Shown piece by piece: positions 15,990 to 22,853 of a stretch of 64,000 nt of DNA. This DNA comes from DATATV01 sp036268615 (GTDB lineage: Bacteria; Actinomycetota; Actinomycetes; Mycobacteriales; Pseudonocardiaceae): assembly GCA_036268615.1 (NCBI GenBank), contig DATATV010000039.1, positions 124,001-188,000 on the forward strand, in the 5' to 3' direction. The notes under the pieces are model-generated. The model worked only from the letters and a program-made list of their open reading frames with translations. It made no database searches and had not been told where the DNA came from. Each line of letters starts with the position of its first letter. Position 1 is the stretch's first letter. The position numbers and the translations under genes are program-made.

Positions 15990-16592
15990 TCAAAGGGGAT
16001 GGCGGTCGTCGGGGCAGTAGCGGGCTTTGATGTGGACGCGTTCACCCTGGGGGCCGAGGATGCTGAGGAATTCCACGGGGTGTTCGTCGGCGTTGCCGAA
16101 CCAGTGCGGGAGGTGGGTGTCGAATTCGGCGACTTCTCCCTCGGTGAGAGTGAAGTCCTTGTCGCCGAGTGCGACTCGTAGGCGGCCGCGCAGGACGTAC
16201 ATCCAGTGGTAGCCCTCGTGTGAGCGGGGGTCGGGTTCGCGACCGTCGGTCAGGCCGGCGGGCAGGATGTGTTTGACCGCCTGCAGTCCGCCGGGTTTGC
16301 GCGTCAACGGCAGGACGGCCACGCCGTTCCGGGTGAAGGGCTGCGGATACACCAGAGGGTCGAGATCAGCCGGAGCGCCGATCAACGTTTCGACCGGCAC
16401 CTGGTAGGCCCTGGCCAGGGGTAGCAGGAGTTCCAGGCCCGGTTTACGGTGCCCGGACTCCAGCCGGGACAGCGTGCTGATCGGAATGCGGGTGGTCTCC
16501 GACAGCGCGGTCAGGGTGACACCGCGGCGACGGCGCAACGCGCGCAGCCGGGGCCCGACTGCGGCCAGCACCGCGTCGACGTCGTCGCTCAT
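15990..16592 (-). CDS. XRE-family regulator with C-terminal cupin domain
   Basis: A 200-residue transcription factor. The helix-turn-helix spans about residues 14-68 (LRALRRRRGVTLTALSE...STLSRLESGHRKPGLELL) and a small cupin sensor domain about 105-185 (HEGYHWMYVLRGRLRV, LTEGEVAEFDTHLPHW), the arrangement of PuuR/SutR-type repressors that sense a small ligand. It is divergent from a methyltransferase gene, 89 nt away, with palindromes between them. It begins just outside the right end of the tRNA island. The ligand is unknown. Confidence 0.88.
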   Translation of the reverse strand: MSDDVDAVLAAVGPRLRALRRRRGVTLTALSETTRIPISTLSRLESGHRKPGLELLLPLARAYQVPVETLIGAPADLDPLVYPQPFTRNGVAVLPLTRKPGGLQAVKHILPAGLTDGREPDPRSHEGYHWMYVLRGRLRVALGDKDFTLTEGEVAEFDTHLPHWFGNADEHPVEFLSILGPQGERVHIKARYCPDDRHPL

Positions 16593-16611
16593 ATGTTCAC
16601 CGTGCCCGCGT

Positions 16612-16637
16612 TTTGCATTTTCTGCAAAGAACTTTGC
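16612..16637. promoter_or_regulatory. overlapping palindromes, candidate operator of the XRE-cupin regulator
   Basis: TTTGCA (16612-16617) pairs with TGCAAA (16623-16628), and GCAAAG (16624-16629) pairs with CTTTGC (16632-16637). The two share a half-site in the divergent intergenic region, where the A/T content is locally high. Confidence 0.45.
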
Positions 16638-16681
16638 CCGATTGCTGGTCCGGGTGCACCTTGGCGTCGGAGGTGGTCACG

Positions 16682-17323
16682 ATGACCGGAAATCCCCAGG
16701 TCGACAGCGGCGACGATCAGTACGACGAAGTCCGACCCTGGGACGAGATGTATCGCAGCCGCGACCGGATATTCAGCGGCAACCCGAACGGAGTGCTCGT
16801 CGCCGAGACCATCGACCTGCCGCCTGGCCGGGCGCTCGACGTCGGATGCGGTGAAGGCGCCGACGCACTCTGGCTGGCCCGGCGCGGCTGGCAGGTGACC
16901 GCGGTCGACATCTCCGGGATCGCCCTGCAACGTGCCGCCGCCGCGACCGACATCAAGGGCCGCGTGGCGTGGACACGGGCCAACCTCACCACCACGCCGC
17001 CCCCGACGGGAGTCTTCGATCTGGTGTCCATCCACTACTTCCCGCTCGTGCGCCGGCCAGGCCACGCCGCGCTGCGCGGCCTGCTGGGTGCTGTCGCCCC
17101 CGGCGGCACGCTGCTCTTTGCCACCCACGCCGTCGCGGACCTGGCTCTGCGCCAGGAGGAGAATTTCGACCCCGCCGACTACTACCAGCCCAACGACATC
17201 GCCCAAGTCCTCGACTCCACCTGGACCGTCCTGATCAACGAGACCCGCCCCCGCGCCGCCCAGGCGCCCGCCGGTACACATCACACCCATGACGCCGTCC
17301 TGCGAGCACTACGCCTGTCGTGA
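16682..17323 (+). CDS. class I SAM-dependent methyltransferase
   Basis: A 213-residue methyltransferase with the Rossmann-type SAM site: motif I ALDVGCGEGADALWLA (about 53-68), acidic motif II VTAVDIS, and later GVFDLVSIHYFPLV. It resembles TehB/UbiG-type small-molecule methyltransferases; the substrate cannot be told. ATG 16682 follows GGAGGTGG closely; the open frame before it overlaps the operator region. It is likely controlled by the divergent XRE-cupin regulator. Confidence 0.85.
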   Translation: MTGNPQVDSGDDQYDEVRPWDEMYRSRDRIFSGNPNGVLVAETIDLPPGRALDVGCGEGADALWLARRGWQVTAVDISGIALQRAAAATDIKGRVAWTRANLTTTPPPTGVFDLVSIHYFPLVRRPGHAALRGLLGAVAPGGTLLFATHAVADLALRQEENFDPADYYQPNDIAQVLDSTWTVLINETRPRAAQAPAGTHHTHDAVLRALRLS

Positions 17324-17418
17324 GCGCCCCCGCGCCCCTCCGTCTAAGTCTCGCCTTGATTCGATGATGGCCTATTCAGAGTGTGGACGGATCGTCATGA
17401 CCTTGAGAAGGACCCCGC

Positions 17419-17577
17419 GTGCAACCGGCCCTGCGAGTCGGCGACCTGGACGCCTCGATTGCCTTCTACACCAAGCTTTTCGGCGTCGAACCGGCGAAGC
17501 TCCGCGACGGCCACGCCAACTTCGCCATCGACCAGCCGGCCTTGAAGCTGGTTCTGTTGGAAGGAGAGCCAGGCTTG
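17419..17577 (+). pseudogene. CadI/ArsI-like VOC enzyme, N-terminal fragment
   Basis: The first 50 or so residues read as the start of a CadI/ArsI-type glyoxalase-fold metalloenzyme (LRVGDLDASIAFYTKLFGVEP, then HANFAIDQPALKLVLLEGEPG). After that the similarity stops abruptly, and the frame continues into sequence antisense to the MFS exporter gene. The second beta-alpha-beta half and the remaining metal ligands are lost. GTG 17419 with AAGGA upstream would be the original start. Probably left by a deletion that also brought the exporter gene here. Confidence 0.65.
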
Positions 17578-17654
17578 ATGATCACGACCGCCAGCTCCAC
17601 CGTGCCACGGCGGGAGCGCGCCTGGTCATCAGCCGCTGTCGTCGCAGTTGTTTC

Positions 17655-19091
17655 CTATCGCCGGGCGTGCTTCGGCAGCAGCCACACCAAGGCGAAGGTG
17701 ATCACATACAGCATGGCGGCAAGCCCGATCACGAGTTCGCCGGCGTGGTCGAAGGCCGCGGCAGCACCCTCGTTGACCTGTGCGAAGAACACCGTGCCGA
17801 GGGCGGCGACGCCGATGGCGCCGGAGAACTGCTGGACGGCGTTGAGCATGCCGGAACCGGTGCCGACCTCTTCGGTGGTGGCGTCGCCGAGGACGTAGTC
17901 GAAGATCGGGACGAACACCAGACCGGTGCCGAACCCGATCAACAGCAGCGATGGGGCCAGCGTCCAGGAGGTGAGGCCGCCGCCTTGATGGACGATGGTC
18001 CACCACAGGACGAGCAGGCCGATGACGGCGATGCCGAGGCCGAGTTGCAGGGTGGCGCGGCCGAGTTTCTGGGTGAGCACGGCGCCGGCGAGTCCCACGG
18101 CGACGGCGCTGCCGAGCGCCCACGGGATCAGGGTGAGGCTGGTGTGCAGCGGCGTCCAGTGCAGACCGAGTTGCAGCAGCAGGTTGAACGCCAGCTGGAA
18201 TCCGCTCAGCGAGGCGAAAAAGGCCCCCACGATGGCCAGACCGACGACGAAGCTGCGGTTGCGAAACAGCGAGGGGGCGATCACCGGTTGCCTGCTGCGC
18301 CGCTCCGAGACGACGAACAGTGTCAGGGCGATGACCGAACCGGCCATCGACAGGTAGGTCCACAACGGCCAGTCGAGTTCCCGTCCCTGGACCAGCGGGA
18401 TGATCAACAGCACCGAAGCCAGGGTAAGCAGGCCGACACCGCCGGGATCGAGCCGGGCGTTCGCGTCCTCACCGCTCCGGCGCGGTAGAAACAACCAGCC
18501 GAGGGCCCAGGCGACGACGCCGATCGGCACGTTGATCAGGAAGATCGAGCGCCACTGGCCGCCGAACAGGTCGAGGTGCAGCAGCCAGCCGGCGAGGATG
18601 GGCCCGGCCACCGTCGCCAGGCCCATCACCGGACCGAACGGGATGAGCGCCCGGCGCAGCTGCTGCGCCGGGAAGACGACCTTCACCAGTGCGAACCCCT
18701 GCGGAATCATCACCGAACCGAACAGGCCCTGCAGAACGCGGGCGGTGATCAGAAAGCTGACGCCGGGTGCCAGCCCGCAGGCGAGCGAGGCGAGCGTGAA
18801 CCCGGCCATGCCCAGCAGAAAAAGCCGACGACGACCGACCAGGTCACCCAGCCGGCCCGACGTGATCAGGCCGATCGCGAAGGCGGCGGTATAGGCGGTG
18901 AGCACCCATTGCAGGGTCGTCTCACTGCCGCCGAGGTCAGCGCGGATCGACGGGCCGGCGAGGTTGGCGATGGTCGAGTCGATCACGTCCATCACATCGG
19001 CGATGAAGACAACCGCGAGTACGAGCCAGGCCCGCCGGAGGGGAAGCGGAGCGACGCTCAACGCTTCTGGCGAACGGTGCTCTACACTCAC
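17655..19091 (-). CDS. DHA2-family (EmrB/QacA-type) MFS drug exporter
   Basis: A 478-residue, 14-helix proton-driven exporter. Motif A GRLGDLVGRRRLF lies after helix 2, motif C (PVMGLATVAGPILAGWLL) in helix 5, and an acidic DVMDVIDSTIANLA helix 1 is typical of DHA2 antiporters. The GTG start at 19091 has no Shine-Dalgarno sequence; a TATAAA hexamer on this strand (19106-19101) lies 10 nt away, suggesting a nearly leaderless mRNA. It is divergent from a TetR-type gene whose probable operator overlaps this start. The substrate is likely a hydrophobic drug or a self-made metabolite (inference). Confidence 0.92.
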   Translation of the reverse strand: MSVEHRSPEALSVAPLPLRRAWLVLAVVFIADVMDVIDSTIANLAGPSIRADLGGSETTLQWVLTAYTAAFAIGLITSGRLGDLVGRRRLFLLGMAGFTLASLACGLAPGVSFLITARVLQGLFGSVMIPQGFALVKVVFPAQQLRRALIPFGPVMGLATVAGPILAGWLLHLDLFGGQWRSIFLINVPIGVVAWALGWLFLPRRSGEDANARLDPGGVGLLTLASVLLIIPLVQGRELDWPLWTYLSMAGSVIALTLFVVSERRSRQPVIAPSLFRNRSFVVGLAIVGAFFASLSGFQLAFNLLLQLGLHWTPLHTSLTLIPWALGSAVAVGLAGAVLTQKLGRATLQLGLGIAVIGLLVLWWTIVHQGGGLTSWTLAPSLLLIGFGTGLVFVPIFDYVLGDATTEEVGTGSGMLNAVQQFSGAIGVAALGTVFFAQVNEGAAAAFDHAGELVIGLAAMLYVITFALVWLLPKHARR

Positions 19092-19124
19092 GAACTAAGT
19101 TTTATACGGCGAACTTAGCTCGTG
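19089..19124. promoter_or_regulatory. TetR-type operator over divergent promoters
   Basis: CACGAACTAAGTT (19089-19101) and AACTTAGCTCGTG (19112-19124) are complementary at 12 of 13 positions with a 10-nt spacer containing TTATAC. The repeat covers the exporter start and both likely -10 regions, so one repressor could control both genes. Confidence 0.75.
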
Positions 19125-19143
19125 TCAAGGTAGGCTCGGGTGC

Positions 19144-19911
19144 ATGTCAGTTGATCCGAAACGGCGCCGAGCTGCCCGGCACGCCCAGCCGGCCACCTCG
19201 TCAGCGCAGCAGACGCGCCGGAAAGCGCCGATCACTGTCGACCGGATCACCGACGCGGCGCTCGCGGTCCTCGCCACCGAGGGCTACGACGCTCTGACGA
19301 TGCGCAGCGTTGCCGGTGTACTCGACACAGGGCCCGCCTCGCTGTATGCGCACGTCGTCAACAAGGCCGACATCGACGAGCTGATCATCGGCCGCCTGTG
19401 CGCCGAACTGGTACTGCCCGAACCCGATCCGGCAGCCTGGCGCGAGCAGATCATCGACGTCTGCGCCCAGATCCGTGACCAGTACCTGAAGTACCCCGGC
19501 ATCTCCCGCGCCGCGCTCGCCATGGCCCCCACCAACCTCGACGTGCTGCGCGTCAACGAAGGAATGCTGGCCATCCTGCTCGCCGGTGGCATCGAACCGC
19601 AGACGGCAGCCTGGGCGATCGACGCCCTTTCCCTCTACACCGGCGCCTACGCGCTGGAGATCTCCCTGGTCGCGCAACGACAGAGCCAGGAGGATGACGG
19701 CTGGGTCGTCAGCCGCGACGAGTTGGTGCGCCGGTTCGCCGCGCTGCCCGCCGACCAGTTCCCGCAGACCAGGCGTCATGCGGCCGAGTTGACCTCCGGC
19801 ACCGGACACGAACGGTTCGACTTCACCCTCAGCCTGATCATCGACAACCTCGCCCGGCGTCCGCCAGGACTTCTACCGTCGCGAGCGGGTGGGTCGGGGG
19901 CCGAGAAGTGA
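19144..19911 (+). CDS. TetR/AcrR-family repressor (TetR_C_1 type)
   Basis: A 255-residue repressor. The helix-turn-helix is at about 30-80 (ITDAALAVLATEGYDALTMRSVAGVLDTGPASLYAHVVNK), and the all-helical ligand domain of the tetracycline-repressor C-terminal type covers about 95-240. ATG 19144 follows AAGGTAGG. It is divergent from the MFS exporter and most likely represses both through the 13-bp inverted repeat between them, being released by a transported compound. The 35-residue basic N-terminal extension before the HTH is a little long. Confidence 0.92.
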   Translation: MSVDPKRRRAARHAQPATSSAQQTRRKAPITVDRITDAALAVLATEGYDALTMRSVAGVLDTGPASLYAHVVNKADIDELIIGRLCAELVLPEPDPAAWREQIIDVCAQIRDQYLKYPGISRAALAMAPTNLDVLRVNEGMLAILLAGGIEPQTAAWAIDALSLYTGAYALEISLVAQRQSQEDDGWVVSRDELVRRFAALPADQFPQTRRHAAELTSGTGHERFDFTLSLIIDNLARRPPGLLPSRAGGSGAEK

Positions 19912-20264
19912 TTCAGCATGAGACTGCTGACCGAATCGCCGTCAACTCGCGCGTTGATGTCTGCCTGGCCGACGTCACGGAAGCGCTGCACGAATACGTC
20001 GAAACTCACCACAGCAAACGTAGGGCTCCGACGTTCCCGTAGCGCACCAGCAGTAGCCGGTGTGGCACATGGTTGCAGTTCTCGTGACGGGTCAACGCAC
20101 TTGACCATTCAGGAGATCTTCGTGGGCCGGATGTCGTGGAGCCCCAACGGGTCGATCGAGCGTCCTCCAGCCGTGGTGGTAGATCCGCGTTCCGCGGCCG
20201 GGTGCCGTACGGGCACCGCTCCGGTCAAGGCCAGTGTCAAGGCCTGTACACAACCTGTGGATAA
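19912..20264. other. 353-nt gap without a supported gene
   Basis: Lower G/C than its surroundings. A GTG at 19908 overlaps the tetR stop (GTGA) and opens a 44-codon frame to 20042 with modest third-position G/C bias. A longer frame (19918-20271) reads as random sequence. The right end holds two perfect DnaA boxes. No RNA gene or mobile element recognised. Confidence 0.5.
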
Positions 20265-20284
20265 GTGGTGATCACTGTGGATAA
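20256..20284 (-). promoter_or_regulatory. pair of perfect DnaA boxes
   Basis: TTATCCACA occurs on the minus strand at 20256-20264 and 20276-20284, exactly 20 bp apart, in the leader/start region of the acetyltransferase gene. They sit far from any dnaA or dnaN gene, so they are not an origin. They could titrate DnaA or make the gene DnaA-regulated. Confidence 0.5.
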
Positions 20285-20723
20285 CCCGACACCGCCGGCT
20301 GGCATGGCAATCAGGATGGCAGTACCCGCAGACGCGGACACCGTGTTCGGTCTGCTCACCCGCTTCGCCACCAGCTACCGCCCGACCCGGCCAGACTTCG
20401 ACCGCTGCTACCCGGAGGTGATCAACGACTTACTCGTCGCCACGATCAACGACAACAACAGAAAACCCGTCGTCGGCTACGCGCTGAGCGTCCAGTTCGT
20501 CGTGCTGTTCGCGAGCGGGCCGATCGTCGAACTCCAGGAGTTGATGGTGGACCCGGACCATCGCTCCCGGGGCGTCGGCGCCCGGCTTGTCGACGGGGTG
20601 ATCGGTCGTGCGCGGGCCGCCGGTGCCAAGGAGGTCACCGTGCCCACCCGCCGTGCAGTCGACTACTACCGACGGCTCGGCTTCCAGGAAACGGCGACCT
20701 ATCTCAAGTTGTCGATCAGTTGA
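20265..20723 (+). CDS. GNAT-family N-acetyltransferase
   Basis: A 152-residue acetyl-CoA-dependent acetyltransferase. Acetyl-CoA motif A reads ELMVDPDHRSRGVGARLVDGV (about 92-112), preceded by the beta strand VELQ and followed by AVDYYRRLGFQE. The acceptor substrate is unknown. The start is uncertain: GTG 20265, GTG 20277 and ATG 20304 are all in frame and none has a good ribosome binding site; the domain itself begins just after 20304. The first two starts lie between or within the paired DnaA boxes. Confidence 0.85.
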   Translation: MVITVDNPTPPAGMAIRMAVPADADTVFGLLTRFATSYRPTRPDFDRCYPEVINDLLVATINDNNRKPVVGYALSVQFVVLFASGPIVELQELMVDPDHRSRGVGARLVDGVIGRARAAGAKEVTVPTRRAVDYYRRLGFQETATYLKLSIS

Positions 20724-20770
20724 ACCGCACCCGACTGGCCGATCGGACCGTTGTCGCGCGCTCTACCATT

Positions 20771-20850
20771 GTCCACGTCGTGACCGGCGTGTTCGGGTGG
20801 AATCAACCACCGGGGAGCGAAAGCAGGCGGGCACCGTACGCCTGGGTGCC
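20771..20850 (+). promoter_or_regulatory. ZTP (pfl) riboswitch controlling glyA
   Basis: The conserved blocks of the ZTP aptamer appear in order: GTCGTGACCGGCG (20778-20790 area), GGTGGAA-TCAACCACC-GGGGAGC (20797-20818), then the 3' element CGCCTGGG (20840-20846) inside a GGCACC/GGTGCC hairpin. ZTP, a folate-stress purine intermediate, is known to switch on glyA and other one-carbon genes. CCTGGG (20841-20846) is complementary to CCCAGG (20870-20875), which overlaps the glyA ribosome binding site AGGAGGT. Ligand binding would free that site, so this looks like a translational ON switch. Confidence 0.85.
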
Positions 20851-20885
20851 TTGGCCGCCCTATGCCCAGCCCAGGAGGTAGATCG

Positions 20886-22148
20886 ATGCTCGAGCCAGCC
20901 ACCCCACATCTCGCCGACGAGGACCCGCAGCTCGCCGGCCTCATCCAGGCGGAAGCCCAGCGCCAGTTCGACTCCGTCCGGCTGATCGCCTCGGAGAACT
21001 ACGCCTCGGTCGCCGTGCTCGAGGCGACCGGGTCGATCCTGACCAACAAGTACTCCGAGGGCTACGCCGGCAAGCGCTACTACGAGGGCCAGCAGGTCAT
21101 CGACCAGATCGAGACGCTGGCCATCCAGCGGGCCAAGGACGTGTTCGGCGTCGAGCACGCCAACGTGCAGCCCTACTCGGGCTCGCCGGCCAACCTGGCC
21201 GTCTACCTGGCCTTCCTGGACCCCGGCGACACGGTCATGGGCATGTCGCTGCCGCACGGTGGCCACCTCACCCACGGCTGGTCGGTGTCGGCGACCGGCA
21301 AGTGGTTCCGCAGCGCGCAGTACCACGTGCGCAAAGACACCGGCCGGGTCGACATGGACGAGGTCCGCGACCTCGCCCTCGCCGAGCGGCCCAAGGTGAT
21401 CTTCTGCGGCGGCACGGCGATCCCGCGCACCATCGACTTCCCGGCGTTCGCCGCGATCGCCAAGGAGATCGACGCCGTACTGGCGGCCGACATCGCGCAC
21501 ATCGCCGGGCTGATCGCCGGTGGCGCGCACCCGTCCCCGGTCGGACATGCGAATGTGATTTCCACCACAACGCACAAGACGCTGCGCGGCCCTCGCGGCG
21601 CCGTGCTGATGTCCGACACGGAGCACGCGAAGGCGCTGGACAAGGCGATCTTCCCGGGCCTGCAGGGTGGCCCGCACAACCACACCACCGCCGGCATCGC
21701 GGTCGCGCTGCGGGAGGCCGCCCAGCCGGCGTTCCGCGAGTACGCGCACAACGTCGTGGCCAACGCCAAAGCCCTGGCCGAGGCGCTACTCGCCCGCGGT
21801 TTCGACCTGGTCTCCGGTGGCACCGACAACCATCTGATCCTGGTCGACCTGACCAACAAGGGCATCGGCGGCAAGCCGGCGGCCAAGGCGCTGGACCGGG
21901 CCGGCATCGAGCTGAACTACAACACGGTGCCCTTCGACCCGCGCAAGCCGTTCGACCCCTCCGGTGTGCGCCTGGGCACGGCGGCGATCACCACCCGTGG
22001 GCTCGGCGTCGAGCAGATGCCGGCGATCGCGGAGTGGATGGACCGGGTCGTCACCGCAGCCGACGGTGGCGATGAGGCCGCCATCGAGAAGGTGCGGGCG
22101 GAGGTGCACGAACTGCTCTCGACCTACCCCATGCCCGGCTGGGCCTGA
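20886..22148 (+). CDS. glyA: serine hydroxymethyltransferase
   Basis: A 420-residue PLP enzyme that interconverts serine and glycine with tetrahydrofolate, feeding one-carbon units to purine, thymidylate and methionine synthesis. The PLP lysine is Lys231 in STTTHKTLRGPRG; LIASENYAS (33-41), KYSEGY (55-60) and DIAHIAGLI (Asp202, His205) are family hallmarks. ATG 20886 follows AGGAGGT by 6 nt. The gene is preceded by a ZTP riboswitch and ended by a 14-bp hairpin shared with the convergent ppa gene. This region also carries the folate-biosynthesis operon about 10 kb away. Confidence 0.98.
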   Translation: MLEPATPHLADEDPQLAGLIQAEAQRQFDSVRLIASENYASVAVLEATGSILTNKYSEGYAGKRYYEGQQVIDQIETLAIQRAKDVFGVEHANVQPYSGSPANLAVYLAFLDPGDTVMGMSLPHGGHLTHGWSVSATGKWFRSAQYHVRKDTGRVDMDEVRDLALAERPKVIFCGGTAIPRTIDFPAFAAIAKEIDAVLAADIAHIAGLIAGGAHPSPVGHANVISTTTHKTLRGPRGAVLMSDTEHAKALDKAIFPGLQGGPHNHTTAGIAVALREAAQPAFREYAHNVVANAKALAEALLARGFDLVSGGTDNHLILVDLTNKGIGGKPAAKALDRAGIELNYNTVPFDPRKPFDPSGVRLGTAAITTRGLGVEQMPAIAEWMDRVVTAADGGDEAAIEKVRAEVHELLSTYPMPGWA

Positions 22149-22158
22149 GTCAGCCGAT

Positions 22159-22198
22159 CGGGTGGGATCAGCACTGAAATCAGCGCTGATCCCACCCG
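22159..22198. terminator. bidirectional terminator between glyA and ppa
   Basis: Perfect 14-bp stem CGGGTGGGATCAGC (22159-22172) with its complement at 22185-22198 and a 12-nt loop, between convergent genes. Confidence 0.85.
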
Positions 22199-22211
22199 GC
22201 GGTCAGTGGAT

Positions 22212-22712
22212 TCAGTGGTCGCCGTGCTCGATGGCGTCGCGGGCCCGCTGGTAGGACTTCTCGATCTCACCCTCGGCCTCGTCCCGGCCGGCCCAGGTGG
22301 CGCCTTCGACGCTCTTGCCTGGTTCGAGGTCCTTGTAGACCTCGAAGAAGTGCTGGATCTCCAGCCGGTGGAACTTGTTCAGGTGGTGAATGTCGCGCAG
22401 GTGCTCCTGCCGCGGGTCGTCGCTCGGCACGGCGATGACCTTGTCGTCCGGACCCTTCTCGTCGGTCATCCGGAACATGCCGATGGCCCGGCAGCGGATC
22501 AGGCAGCCGGGGAAGGTCGGCTCGAGGACCAGCACCATCGCGTCCAGCGGGTCGCCGTCCTGGCCGAGCGTGTCGTCCACAAAACCGTAGTCGGCGGGGT
22601 ACTGGGTCGCCGTGAACAGCGTTCGGTCCAGGCGGATCCTGCCGGTCTTGTGGTCGACCTCGTACTTGTTGCGTTGCCCCTTGGGGATCTCAATGGTGAC
22701 GTCGAACTCCAC
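22212..22712 (-). CDS. ppa: inorganic pyrophosphatase (soluble, family I)
   Basis: A 166-residue family I pyrophosphatase that removes PPi from biosynthetic reactions. The signature DGDPLDAMVL (Mg-binding acidic cluster) lies at about 52-61; the N-terminus EFDVTIEIPKGQRNKYEVDH and the late KSYQRA are typical. GTG 22712 is chosen because GAGGAC lies 6 nt upstream and homologues start (M/V)EFDV; a further ATG nine codons up is possible. It is divergent from dacB, the same arrangement as Rv3628/Rv3627c in M. tuberculosis. Confidence 0.96.
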   Translation of the reverse strand: MEFDVTIEIPKGQRNKYEVDHKTGRIRLDRTLFTATQYPADYGFVDDTLGQDGDPLDAMVLVLEPTFPGCLIRCRAIGMFRMTDEKGPDDKVIAVPSDDPRQEHLRDIHHLNKFHRLEIQHFFEVYKDLEPGKSVEGATWAGRDEAEGEIEKSYQRARDAIEHGDH

Positions 22713-22853
22713 GCCGGTCCTCACTTGCCTCGCAGCCATTAGTCGGTACCCCATAGTGTGGACCACACACCGAACCGGCATGGACCTACGTGCTCGGTAC
22801 CCGGTGTGACCTTGCCCCCTGTTCCGACCCGTCGCTGTGTGGAGGAGACCCGC

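Noticed and set aside
17289..18488. 399-codon plus-strand frame opposite the MFS exporter
   Set aside because: Composition is that of an antisense frame (Gln/Asp/Gly/Arg), while the minus strand encodes a clear 14-helix exporter. Only the first part of a neighbouring frame (17419-17577) is a real gene fragment.
19918..20271. 117-codon frame after tetR
   Set aside because: Random-looking composition, no ribosome binding site, and it runs through the DnaA boxes and into the acetyltransferase start region.
20256..20284. Replication origin
   Set aside because: Two DnaA boxes alone, with no dnaA, dnaN or A/T-rich unwinding region nearby, do not make an oriC.
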